A DNA stretch of 64,000 nt from positions 5,132,093 to 5,196,092 of the forward strand of contig OX030955.1 of the NCBI GenBank assembly GCA_943735955.1, in the 5' to 3' direction. Of the stretch, positions 13,201 through 25,500 are shown one piece after another (the stretch's first letter is position 1; every line of letters begins with the position of its first letter). Position numbers and translations under genes: made by a program. The DNA comes from Piscicola geometra (Eukaryota > Annelida > Clitellata > Hirudinida > Piscicolidae). The notes beneath the pieces were generated by a model that saw only the letters and a list, made by a program, of their open reading frames with translations, did no database searches and had not been told where the DNA came from.

Positions 13201-16200
13201 CGGACGTTCCTCGCCAACACTCGATGAAACTCGCCACCGTTCATGCCGTCACCGAGCAAGCCTCCATCTGGCTCGACTTCAAGACTCTTGATCTTACCCA
13301 TGTTTGTGGAGGGTGTGGGTTTGTGGGTGGAGGGAGGGTTGTGTGTGTATGTGTTTGGGGGGGTTGTGTGTTTTCATGTGTGTGTGTATGGGGGATGGGG
13401 TTTGTGTGCCTTTGTGAATGTGGGGTTTGTGTGGTGTGGGTGTGTGTATGTGTGTTTAGGGCTTTTTTTTCTCATTGTTACCTTTTAAATTCTTACTTCT
13501 TGAAAGTAATACCTTGTCTTTATTGTCCTTTGTGCACTGAATTCTGCATTACGGCCTACAGATAAGGGAGTTGGCAAACCAAGCAGCTCCTTCACAAGAC
13601 CACTCCCCACTCAGAAGGACATCATCATCATCATCACCACCCACCAGCCAGGCATCATCGCCACCACTCACTACCACCACCAGCAGCAGCAACAAGAAGA
13701 CAATTCAGATAATGAAAGAAGGCGCTATAACTCGTCTTCTGTGCGTGCTGCACGCGTTTGTGGATGTGAAGTGGCCTGTGGAGGGTGTGGCGAAGTTGAA
13801 GGAGTGGCTGGCCTCTGGCATCGAGGTGGTGGTTGAGGTGCATGGCAGGCGGTGGAGTGATGGAGAGGGGTGGGTGGTGCTGGTGGACTTGAGGCCTCTC
13901 GATGGGTGGATCTTCGTATGCCATCAGTTGCTCGATTTGCCAGGCCTCAGGTAATGGTGTTGTGGTGCTGTGATGCTAGTGGTCGTGGCACTAGTACTCA
14001 AAAACCTTTTGCAACTCTATTCCAATTAGAATATAAACCTCACATTACTCACCCACTTTTTTCACGAGCCTTTAAAATCAACGAAAATATGCGTAATTTT
14101 CTGGCAACAGGTGAATAATCTGCCACCACAACACTGCAGCACAACATATTGAAACACAACACACTGCAGCACAACATATTGAAACACAACACACTGCAAC
14201 ACAACATATTGAAACACAACACACTGCAACACAACACATTGAAACACAACACACTGCAGCACAACATATTGAAACACAACACACTGCAGCACAACATATT
14301 GAAACACAACACACTGCAGCACAACACACTGCAACACAACACATTGAAACACAACACACCGCAACAACAATCAGGTTCTTCAAGCAGACGATGCAGGCAG
14401 AGGCGCTGCAGCCGGGTCAGGAGGTGCTCGTGACGCACATCAAGTCGCAAACGCACTTGAATGTACGCTCGCATGCTTCTTGTTTTTCTCTTTTCATATT
14501 TCACATTCCTCGAGGTTCCGTTTATTTATTTAATGATTTATTGAATTTAATATTTATTGAGTATTCAAAATTAGAACCAACTTTTTCGTTTGCATCCATT
14601 TTATCATTAGCAGTACACCTTTTTATGGTGTAGTTATTTCTCGAATATCTTCCAAAATACTCCAAAACAACCACCACCATCATTACCACCATGCAACAAC
14701 CACCACCATCATTACCACCATGCAACAACCACCACCATCATTACCACCATGCAACAACCACCACCATCATTACCACCATGCAACAACCACCACCATCATT
14801 ACCACCATGCAACAACCACCACCATCATTACCACCATGCAACAACCACCACCATCATTACCACCATGCAACAACCACCACCATCATTACCACCATGCAAC
14901 AACCACCACCATCATTACCACCATGCAACAACCACCACCATCATTACCAGCATGCAACAACCACCACCATCGTTTCCACCATGCAACAACCACCACCATC
15001 ATTACCACCATGCAACAACCACACAGGCGATCCCCTGCAAGTACCTCAGAGAGTTCGCACAGCTGATCAGCAGTATGCAGGCCTTCTACAGCGACCAAGA
15101 GGTTTCCATGTGTCTGGTTATATTAGGGAATAAATCTCTCAAAACACCATGTATAGTGCGCACTATTTCGGCCTTTTTCATTTTTGTCGTTTGTTAATGA
15201 GAAATCAAATAGTTCTTTCAAAACGACGTTAAATTGATATTCATAACGCATCACTTGTCGACAATTATTCTTACTATTTTCACGGTATCGTCACCACCAC
15301 CTCCTTTCCTTCATTCATTCATCCAAGCCACCCACCTCAACCACAGCTGCCCGAAGCGATCGCGACGTGGAAGGGTGGCAAGATGGTGAGGAGGGCGTCT
15401 GAGATGGACGTGCCGGTGACGCAGGTGGTGTTGGGAGATCTGTATGCCGTCTTCATGCCCGAGAAGGAGGAGGGGGGATGCTGTTGGTACAGAGGAAGCG
15501 TCATCGGCAAGCAAGCCACTGAGGTTGCATCATGGCTGCGTGATTGTTTCTTGTTTGTTTCTTTTCTGTGTCTGATGATTCGAATCTGTTGTTGTTTTTC
15601 GATCGTTTTGAATGAGGTTGTTGTGTGCTTTGATTGGTAACTATAAGCGATTCTAAATATTGTAACCACTGCTTTATACCCTGCACCGCCATTACCTACC
15701 CATCCATATTACCAGCTTTAGCAATCATAATCACTGGTTTATCCTTTGACTTACTCAACACTGCACCACCATCAATCACTGGTTACATTTATCAATCACC
15801 CGCCCATGCAGAACCGACTTCTGGTACACTTCGTCGACACCGGTTTCAGGGAGTTTTACTCGCTCGCCGACGTGAACAAGAGCATCAGGACGTTGCCGGA
15901 CCACTACCGCCTATTGCCGATGCTCGCCTTTGAGATGACGCTGGCAGGCACGATGCGAAGCACGCAGACCGAGAAGGAACTAAGGGAGAAGTTGCTCTAT
16001 AGGAGATTCAAGTACGTTTGTTGGTGCTTGTGTGTGGAGGGGGGGGGGTGCGGTGGGTGCTTGATTCGGATTGTGTATTCACTTAGCAAGAGTATTTTAA
16101 AGTATGCAAACACTAGTTTAATTATTTGGAGCTATATTAAATAAAAATCATCATCCATTTAATTTAATTATAAAAAATCATAAATAAGCACACCTCATCG

Positions 16201-16324
16201 CACTTTTAGTACGCATACACCACCATGCCACAGGTACTACGCCAGCAACAGCAACGAGTCTCCGGCAGTGGTGCTGCGAAACACTTGCCACCCTGACCTG
16301 GAGTCGCTGGTGCACTACCGCTGA
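7234..16324 (+). CDS. LOTUS and Tudor domain protein (TDRD5/TDRD7-like)
   Basis: Fifteen coding exons with GT..AG borders and matching phases: 7234-7318, 7459-7567, 7697-8228, 8564-11144, 11320-11411, 11730-11795, 12131-12231 (or from 12101), 12734-12833, 12990-13301, 13562-13950, 14375-14462, 15027-15101, 15347-15523, 15812-16011, 16234-16324; 1665 aa. Residues 1-70 resemble a LOTUS/OST-HTH domain (helical start, then KKIPYGKYNCKGMDDFL). A basic Ser/Lys/His region with an acidic Asp run follows to about 242, then a roughly 860-residue Gln/Asn/Ser-rich region. The C-terminal third has SN-like segments (YKGKMGAVLYRQHGEKV; SGIEVVVEVHGRRW) and an extended Tudor domain from about 1465 (VLVTHIKSQTHLN, GDLYAVFMPEKEEGGCCWYR, LLVHFVDTGFREFYSLADV). 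Related animal proteins (Tejas, Tapas, TDRD5, TDRD7) act in germ granules, where LOTUS binds Vasa helicase and Tudor binds methyl-arginine piRNA factors. That role is inferred. Only one LOTUS domain is recognised, fewer than in vertebrate TDRD5/7. Confidence 0.85.
12283..12475. repeat. 60-bp tandem repeat in an intron of the LOTUS-Tudor gene
   Basis: About three near-identical 60-bp copies of a T-rich unit made of CTATTATTGTTTTTGTTATT-like sub-repeats lie just after the seventh exon. They generate false Ile/Val- and Leu/Phe-rich frames. Confidence 0.9.
14131..14360. repeat. 30-bp minisatellite with 10-bp substructure
   Basis: Seven to eight copies of a 30-bp unit of the type ACACTGCAGC + ACAACATATT + GAAACACAAC, in the intron just before the exon that opens the Tudor domain (14375). 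Copies differ only by single bases or one 10-bp block. It is not CRISPR-like because no unique spacers separate the units. Confidence 0.93.
14668..15021. repeat. 29-bp minisatellite
   Basis: About twelve copies of a 29-bp unit (core ACCATCATTACCACCATGCA) fill most of the intron between exons 14375-14462 and 15027-15101 and run up to the 3' splice site. Because 29 is not a multiple of 3, all three frames read similar His/Pro/Thr-rich nonsense. Confidence 0.95.
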
Positions 16325-16429
16325 GTGCCGCTGATGCGCCTCGTTATCATCTTAACTTGATGCATCTACAGACCATCACTTCGAGTTATTTTCATGACAT
16401 TTTCTTATTTCATCGTATATAATCTGACT

Positions 16430-17500
16430 ATCGAATGCGAAGTTTTTTTTTTCGTTTTCATTTTCGTTTTTGTGGGGTTGCCATTTTGAAAAACACTCCA
16501 GTCTGTGAGATATTCCACTTTGTTGTTTACCCTTTTCAAGTGCAATGTACTTTTGCATTATATGCATCTTCGCGTATACATCCTAAGAATTGCTATAACT
16601 TCATTAACGACTCGCTACCCGATCTAAAGGTGCCCTTAACCGTTGATAAGACATTTTTCGTGAAAATTTGGTTTTTACAATACGAATTTTTTTTTATAGA
16701 ATTGAGCGCCTGTGTGTTTGATAAGTTTATTAAACATAAAAAGAACTTCATTGTTGTCCCAGGGGTTTCAGTTTCATCCGTTTACCTAGATGTCAAGTTG
16801 TGGCTAAATGGATGACATGGCAGGCTATAGAAGGTGTTTGAAATTCATTGATGAAATCGAATCATAAATGGGAGCCAATTTACCTGTTTGCCATTTTTCG
16901 TGTGAATTTAATTTTCGTAAAAAAATAAAACTGCATGGAATGAATAAATAACTTTCAAAAATAGCGAGATATTGGCGCGAAAATGTTATGTCACCAAAAA
17001 TTGCAGAGCAGCTTTTGAGATTTTTGAAGGTAAGCTCTTCCAACGGTTCAAGAGGGTCCAGAAAAGGTGGTAATCCGTCTGTTCAAGGTCCTGAGAACAC
17101 AAAGGACGTTGAAGGACCTCCCATTCGAATTCTTGGAGTGCAGCCTTGACGACTTACGCAAGGTGGGGCTTGGCCTTGATGTGAAGGAGTGTGGTATTGA
17201 TTTGTCTGTGAGGTCTTTTTAATTAAGAGTAAAGTGAATACATCCCTTTTTAGTTGCAAACCCCCTTCACGCTGTGTAACTGAGCAGTGTAGAGCTACTT
17301 GTTGGCTGTGGGATTTTGGGAAGCATTTTTCAGTACACCACGCCATCCCAGTCAACCCAAACGCAGACCAGTCTTTTTGGATGAATTTCTGCCTTCTCTC
17401 GACTTTGAAGTATCTCCTGGGGCGACCCTTACTTTATTTTCTTCATATTTATGTAAACACCTCATGCTTTCGGATAGCAGTTCAAAAACAGAATAGCAGA
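16430..17500 (+). other. possible exons of an unassigned gene or gene remnant
   Basis: Between the LOTUS-Tudor stop and the TCTP 3' end there are several open plus-strand segments beside splice-like sites. One at about 16702-16815 follows a strong T-rich acceptor (FDKFIKHKKNFIVVPG). One at about 16968-17031 ends at a GTAAGC donor (RYWRENVMSPKIAEQ). One at about 17060-17212 contains KVVIRLFKVLRTQ and LPFEFLECSLDDLRKVG and ends at GTGAGG; the latter phrase is reminiscent of the C-terminal half of an extended Tudor domain. One at about 17352-17490 ends in a stop. I could not join them with consistent phases, so this may be a separate small gene or a decayed copy. Confidence 0.25.
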
Positions 17501-17655
17501 ATCAAAAACACAGAGCACTCGGCTATCGAAAATGAATATGAACACTTCAGTCTTTTATTTCTTCAAAGCAATAAGTGACAAGGGAGATAAACACAGATTT
17601 TTAGATATTTCATATAACTTCTTGCTGCAGCATTCCACAATGAAGAAGCAATGGC

Positions 17656-18770
17656 TTACTGAAAAGTATTAAAATATTCAACATGATTGATGTGTGTAGA
17701 AAATATTTGTGTTGATACTATTGAATCAGGAAAGAATGGAATAGGTATGAATAATAAAATTGAAAGAAAGTTACTTACAACTTTCTCAGCATCAAGACCA
17801 TGCTTGAAGAAGTACATGTAAGGAGTTTCCCCCTCCCACCTCATCAATGCCAGCATGCCCTCAGGTTTCATTGACTCTCCTGATCAAATTATGAAGGGTT
17901 GGAGTCTAAATTATTTTTTTACATTTCTAACATTATACAATATAGAAAATAGTTGGATACTTCAACTAGACTTACCACAAAAGAATTGATATTCTTTGAA
18001 TTCACCAATAACTTTCTTGATGAAATTTGATACATTTTTGGTGAAGACCTCAACTTGGTCTGGAGCCTCTTTTTCTAAATGTTCCTTGACTCTAAAAAAT
18101 TATCGATAATATTAAATAAATGCTTTAATTAGTAAGAGATTTAGACTAATAATAAGTAAATAAACTTGGAATCTAAAATGAATAATTAAAACATTTTTAG
18201 TAAAAATGTTTCGATTATTCATTAAATAAAACCTTTTTTAGTTTTTGAAAACCTCACCTGCCCATGTATTCCTTGATGTGGGTCTTGTAGTCGGTCTTTC
18301 CCATTTGGTATTCCACCAAGCGACAGTTGAGCACAATGTCAATGCCTTGTTTCGTTGTGGTGTCACATCCCTCATCGCCTCCTTCGGCTGATTTGTTGGC
18401 TCCAAGGAGAGACTCGTCGATGTTGTCACTGTCGATTCTCATCTGAGTTGGAAGAATTAGTTAAATTAATAAAGTTAAAATGTAACTAGAATGCAACTGT
18501 TACATGGTCTCAAATGACTGAAAATGAAAATTGTTGAAAATAACTTTTCAATTACGATGAATTATGTTTTAACTGACCGTTCCCTTGATTTTGTAGACGG
18601 TGTCATCTACCAGCTCAATTTTAATCATGTCCGTGAACAACTCATCTCCTATACGAAGACGAAAAGATTTGTCAATTTTTATTTAAAATTTAAATGAAGT
18701 TTTAAAAAACAAAATTGATGAATTAAATAATTTTTAGCTAACCTGAAAAAAGGTCCTTGTAGATAATCAT
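17656..18770 (-). CDS. TPT1: translationally controlled tumor protein (TCTP)
   Basis: Exons in transcript order: 18770-18743, 18648-18578, 18442-18258, 18091-17976, 17879-17779, and a final exon that starts with the stop codon at 17658-17656. Phases close to give 167 aa, close to the usual 172 or so. TCTP landmarks are clear: start MIIYKDLFS; a variant of the first signature, SLLGANKSAEGGDEG; DIVLNCRLVEYQMGKTDYK; helical hairpin region VFTKNVSNFIKKVIGEF; and the C-terminal signature GMLALMRWEGETPYMYFFK. The family is an abundant cytosolic protein that binds small GTPases and calcium, and influences growth and apoptosis. The gene is convergent with the LOTUS-Tudor gene and lies just downstream of FSTL on the same strand. 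A pyrimidine-rich stretch with AG (about 18815-18830) may be a 3' splice site for a 5' UTR exon or a TOP-type start; I cannot tell which. Confidence 0.95.
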
Positions 18771-19544
18771 GGCGAATGAAGTTGTTCTGAAGCGAAAGCT
18801 CACGGCACGCAAAACGAGGCTAAAAAGGAAATCAAACAAAAGATGATAACATAAATCAAATCTTTTAGCGCCTAATTTATTGAAAACAATTCTTAATAAT
18901 ATTTATAAAAATGATTTATTTGCATTTCAAAATTTTGATTATGAGTTCAAACAGTTTATGAAACTAAGTAATTTAATTTTTCAAAGAAATAATTATTTGT
19001 ATTTGAAAAATGAGTAACACTGTGTATCATCATGTGGAACTTTTTTTTAGGATTGTTTCTTTTCTAAGCCCAAGTAAGATATCATCTGCTGTAGCAGCGA
19101 GTGAGTTCGTTCCTAGAAAACTTCGTGAAAAATCTATTGAATCACCTAATTATTCATTTTTTTCAATCCCTTTTTATTAAATATGAAACAAGCTGAATTT
19201 GAAGAAAATAAAGTTTCAAACAGGTTTAATATCAGGCGTCTTAGCTACTTTAAAATGTTTTTACAGATTTTCCCACACTGAGTATTCGAACTGAAAGTAA
19301 AAAGTATACAAAGCACACTATGAATAAATTACATTTTCCTACACTATCGCAAGAACAAAGCTTAATGGTGAAATGCTAAAATTCGAAACAGTAAAAAAAA
19401 TGGTAGTAGTAGTCTGTAATTTCAAGAAGATGATACAGTATGAATAGATAAGGGCTTGACTCGAATTAGCTTGAAACATCTTTTCCTACTTCAGAAACAT
19501 ATCGCAGAATAAGCAACACATATGCAAGTTTGATCTCTGACCCT
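18771..19544. other. TCTP 5' region / FSTL 3' flank
   Basis: This 770-bp interval separates the TCTP start from the FSTL stop (both minus strand). It must carry the TCTP promoter and 5' UTR and the FSTL 3' UTR. No further coding frame is visible. Confidence 0.6.
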
Positions 19545-22500
19545 TTAGTACTTCAAGCCGCCTTGCTCAATGGGCAAGGGCAGGATGGTGAATGCATTGT
19601 GGACTCCTGGCCAGTGGCACTGAATGCTTTGTTTCTTAGCGTTCAATCCTGTGATGGTTTCCCTGGATGAAGTCACTAACTGGTTCATGAACATTCTTCC
19701 ATTCGACAACTTGCGGTTCCTCCTGTTCCACGCTATGTCCTCCTCCGTGAACAAGCCTTCAGGACCTGTGGGGGACGAACGGAAAGCTTGGTTTTTATTC
19801 GTCATTTTAGACAAATAAATGTTCTTAAAAGAGAAAAAAAGCTAATAGTTTAAAGAATAAACTTCTCATAGTAATTATTTGCAGATAAAATTGTAAAGTA
19901 GAACAATATTTAAAGTTTATATTAATTAATAAAAACCATAAAAAACATTTTTTGTCTAGAAAGGGCAAACCGTCAATCATGGTGACTTTTCCGACAGAGA
20001 GATCGAGATGGAGGATGGTGTTGAACTTGTAAGAGACAGCGAAGGAATTGTAACCATATCCACTGCCACTCTCAAAGAATGTGATGTGGTTGAGGTTCAT
20101 CTCCGTGTACTCGTCGAATAGGTGGCTGAGACGACCTAGATTATTGGTGACGTGGTTTACTGAGATTGATTTTGTAGGATTTATATAGATTATATACCTT
20201 AGTATTTCAAGTATAATCATAATGATTATGATTATACTTGATTGATAAAAAGCTATAAATAGAAAAATCAATTATAGTAATGGAATCTGATATTAAAAAT
20301 AGGATTATTAAAAATTTTCAGATTTTTATTAGTTGCTAGATATCTTTCAAACATTAAAAAACTGTGATAAATCTAGTTAAACGGCTGTAAAATCTACCAA
20401 ACAATTCTCACCATCAGCCGTCAGCTTATAGACCGAAAAAACATTCCCATTTTCTTCGAGAATGACGACATTTCTGGAGTCTGGAGAAACAAAAACTGAC
20501 CCCCCTCCAATGTCTGACTTCTTGAGTACCTTGCGAGTGGTGTAGTCGATTATGAGATGGGGGTGTGGATCCTTGGAGGGCTCCAGCTTCAAGCAGCTCA
20601 CGAAAAGATAACCTCCTGTACGTTGTAGTGAACGAGAAGGATTAGGCTTGCATTTGATGTTTCAGGTATTTTATTTCATTAGTTTTTTGAGATTTTAATC
20701 ATGAAAATGGAATTTCATCCTTTTTATTAAACTTATTTTATCTTTGTAAAAATATTCCTATAAACAAAACATTCAAGCTTTCAATTGCGCATTTATGCAT
20801 TCCACCGATTATTACATTTTAAAGAATTTCTTTCTCTAACCTTTCAATCAACCACTCAATCAAATAGATTTATAGAGCGCTTTAAAATAAATTCATTCAC
20901 CTATGGGCACATATGACAGATCCACTGGTTCACAGTCGTGTTCCTTGAGGTCTAAAGCGGCGCTTGCCTGCAACGTTGTCAGATCCAGAACATTCAGAAA
21001 ACCCTTCCTTGAAGTCACTGTGTAGTAGCCGTTATTGAATTTTTCATTCAAAAGGTTTTCTCCTTTTGGAAGGAAGAGCTTGTCGAACTGGATAATAAAG
21101 AAAAAGTGTTGAGTGTTTATTGTATATTCTCAGGAATCATCGGTCAGTTTTAAGTTTTATTAAATAAAAATTAAAAACCGGTAAACAAATTCTAAAATAA
21201 AATTAAATAAACTTTCAAAAATGTACTTAAAATTCGATAAAAATGCCTTCAAACCTTCAGAATAGAGCCATCTTGGTTCTTCAAGTGAACAGTTTGATGC
21301 TGGATGGACCTACTAGCCCTGCTAACCACCCTGACCACCTTCTCCTTACACTCTTTTACTCCTCTCTTCACAGACCATTTCTTGTCGCCACACAGAGTCA
21401 ACCAGACCTGGTCCAGGTGAGGTATGTAAGAAACGTCCAAAGGAACTTCGTCTGTCTTTATCACCTTTTGAAATTTAATTTCGATTAATTAATAATTATT
21501 CAATTATAAATAAAACGAATAAAATTATTAACCTTTGATGCGTTGATTATAACTTAATATTCAAAATATTTTAAATATTAAATATCCTCACAAATACTCC
21601 CTATTTAGTAAAATAAAACAATAAAATCGCCAGTGAATCACTCACCTCAATAGGATTAATCTGGTCGACCAGCTCGATGACCAAGACTCTTTTGAGCGAT
21701 GGCTGAACGATGTAGAGCAGCTCATCTCCCACCAGCGTGGCACCTCCCCATTGACACTTATCAGCGCACAGAGGCGTCACAATGTTCGGCAGACTTACCT
21801 GTTGATGGTTTCAATCATGGATATCTAAAATTAATGTCTATATATCTATATGTTTTTTGTAACGTCTGTCAAGCCGTGAATAATAAAGATTATGACAAAA
21901 AAACTCTTTTTAAGATCTAGAAATCCATGTTTCGATCCGTATTGATTTTTTCTTATTTATAAAGAGATAGATTTTATCGAATATGAAAGAGATGAATGAG
22001 CTATTTTTTTATAGTAGGTTGATCAAAGTATTTAAATGAATTATTGAAATAAGATAAGATGATTGAAAAAGTTGAAAAAAAGAACCCATTTAAAACAAAA
22101 GCATTTAAAAGACTAAAGTCTCTCACAAGCCTTTTCCATAAAACTCTCCAAACATCATTTTCTTCCATAAAATTCCCGTCAAGACAGTCTCTTCCACACC
22201 CACCTGGAATTGCTTGTCGATGTTGTGTTGCATGGAACACTTGCCCAGATCGTACACTGTGTAGCCAGTGTCGTGGAAGGCCACGTACCTTTCTGTTGCT
22301 TCGGCAGCTGCAATGCCGGAGGTTGAAGAGTGGAGATTTTAAGGTTAGGTTTGTTCATTGAAATTATTTTTGGTTGGCCTCTGTTAAAAGCTTGTTTCAG
22401 TTGCATCAAATATTAAAATAGTATTTAAAAAGTGTTTTACAAATTTTATAAGTATATTTTTTGTATTTCATTTATAGCATATAGAAAATTATTGTATAAA

Positions 22501-25500
22501 AATTTATAACAAAAATACCTGTTTCATATTCATTAAATATTATTGAAATAAAAAAACGGGTAACCAATGCCTATAAATATTTACTAAATTAATAAAAATC
22601 CTTGAAAATGATTACAAAAACGTAAAAACTTCTCACTGAAATCAGCGATTGGCTCATCGAGGAATGTGACGGAGGAGCTCTTGGTCGAACTGCCTGCGGA
22701 GTTTTTGGCCTCGCATTTGAACTCACTGCTCTCGCTACTGTTCGACTTCACTTTCAACGTGGTGTTGTTTTCTGTAGGGGGGGGGGGGTGTCAAAGATGA
22801 TGATAATGAGATTTGTATAGCGCCTATATTAACCAATGGAGGTGGTTGGCTGGTGAGTTAGTGGTTTTGATTTTTTATCTTAAGGGAAAATATAAACTGA
22901 GATAATAAATAATTTTTTTAATAAAACATAAAACCACATTCCACCAAACTTCATTCCTAAACACTAGGCCCCAACCTTGCAGGAAAAGATGCAATGGATG
23001 ATTTGGATGCAAGTCAGTCGAGATGACTTTTCCATTGAGGCTCCATTGCACTTCTGATTGGGGAACACTGTCAACGTGGCATTTGAGCGTTGTCATGCCA
23101 CCATGAGGGAGGATCTGGAGAGAGGGGAAGACCGATGTGGTCGGAGGCACTGCAGGGTGGATGGAGGTGGAATGAAAGGTTGGATGGACAAAATTTAGAA
23201 TGGGATAGAGGTGGATGCAGGGTGGGATAGAGGTGGATGCAGGGTGGGATGGAGATGGAATGCAGGGTGGGATGGAGATGGAATGCAGAGTGAGCGGGTA
23301 GAAGTGGAATTGATAAGATGGTGATAGGATAAGTAGGATAAAGAATGGAATGTATGGGGTGGAAGTATTTATCAAAAAACGAAAAAAAATCTAAAGATCA
23401 CAAGATATAAGCTGATTATATGTCGAATACTTAGTCTCCTTAAATTATTTTCGTCTTTTGAAATAATAATTTAAACAATCCAATGATAAGAGCTACAAAA
23501 CCAACTTTGAACAATGATGATGTGCGTTTGCGAGAGGTAGTCTTCGTTGATGGCGTGGCAGCTGTAGTTGCCCATGTGGTGCAGTTGAAGGTCTTCGATG
23601 TACATGGAGTTGTCGTCGAATATCTAGAACGTGCAGTGGTGCGTGATGATGATGAGTTGACTTAAATGTGGTGTTGATTAATGTTTTAATTTTAATTTTT
23701 AGGAAGAATATTTATATATATTTCTATATTTCATAATAGTTAGAAGATTTTCTACTCATTAATAATTTTTTAAAAAATATTAATTGTAAAAAATTAAAGT
23801 TAAAATACGCTTACTTTGATTTCCTCCGAATGAACCAGCGGCACTCCCATTCTTTTCCAGATGACCTTGTCGACGCCTGGAAGGTCACATTTGAGTTCAA
23901 GGGCATTTCCTACGGTGACCAGAGTGGTGAAGGTTACGGGAGGTTCGTCAGCGATGCCTGAGTCATAGACTCCTGTAGGGTTGGGTTATTTTATAGTTGT
24001 GGGTGAGCAGTTTGACAAATGAAGTAAATGAATGAGTTTGTTATAAAAAAGTTTTTAGGAAAAGTTATTTCGTAAAAAACGTTCTAAATTGTTGTGGTTG
24101 TGCTTCGAGAAAACCTCAAAAAGTAAATCTCAAAAAATAAAAATAAAATCAATAAAAGAAAAATTACTGAATCAAGCATTTCTCACAATGCCTCACCAAA
24201 AGCCCTGTAGAACTCCTCAATGTCGATGATGTCATCTTCGTCGACATCCTCAAACAGGAAGATTTCCTTCATTCCACAGACGTCTGACAGTTCGTTCATT
24301 TGATTCTCAGTCGAAACAGACTCCATCTCGGACAGTGTCAACAACTTATTCTCATCTTTGTCCAGAAAATCAAACATTTCTGTGACGGCTTTCGGCTTTT
24401 CTAAATTTAAAAATAATTGATTAAATGAATAAATTAATAGAATATAGGTAAAAAGTCAAAAAATAAAAAATTTAGCTTTTACAAATCAGAAATAAATAAT
24501 AAAAGATGAACTTTGTTCGCTGTCCATGCACTTCTTCTTGCCGATTCTGGTACAGTGGTGTTTCATCAAAGCCGTCTTGAAAGTCATAAACTCTCCAGGA
24601 GAACAGACTTTTTCAACTACAGTTTTAGTAGTAGTAGGAGTAAGAGTAGTAGTAGAAGTGAGGGTTGTAGTGGGAAGGGTGTTAGTAGTAGAAGAGAAGG
24701 TAGTTTTAGAAGAAGATGTAATAGTAAAAGTGGTAGTAGTAGTAGTAATGACAGTAGTAGTGGTAGAAGGAGTCGTGCTAGAAGTGGGAGTTTCAACAAC
24801 TTTCTTTTGTTTAATGCTGGTCGACCCATGAATAAAGTCGGTAGCTTTAGAAGTTCCTTGTAGCGTTGGAGAACTCAGAGAAGACGTTTTAGCTGTGATT
24901 TTATAATATAATATTTTGAATAATGTAAATCAATCTTTGAAAAATACGAAAAATGTAGAAAAGTATTCAAACTAAAATGAGCTAGAGTTTCTAGCATTCT
25001 TTGCAGTCTTCTAAAAAACAAACCTGTCCTCGCAAGAACACTCGCATCTCCACGCTCAACACTGGCCAGCATGCACCTCTTGTTCGAGTGGTCAACACCC
25101 AAGCGACTTCCTTGGACACACGAAACTCTGTGAAGCTCGCAGTGGCTGGCGTAGAAGCGGCCGTCAGAGCCACAAACGCGCTTGCTATGGCCTCTGCAGT
25201 GATCTTCATCGCCACACACGCAGCTGAGGTTCAAAGAGTGGGTTGAAAGTGTGGAGAATTAGTTTTATCTGGAGATTTATTGAGTTTTTTATCTATGATA
25301 TTTAAAAATCGTATTTAAAAAAAGTTTAATTTAAAGAAAAATTTTGCTATTTTTATTGTAGTTGAATACACAAAAGCAAGCAATAGAATAAAACCATAAA
25401 ACATTAAAACATAAGGGCTCAAACACATGCAAAAACTAAAACATAAGGGCTCAAACACATACAAACACACACACACCTAGGCAATCCTTCGTCGTTTGCT

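Noticed and set aside
14131..15021. CRISPR-like arrays with 29-30 bp repeats
   Set aside because: Units are directly contiguous without unique spacers and lie inside introns of an animal gene; they are minisatellites.
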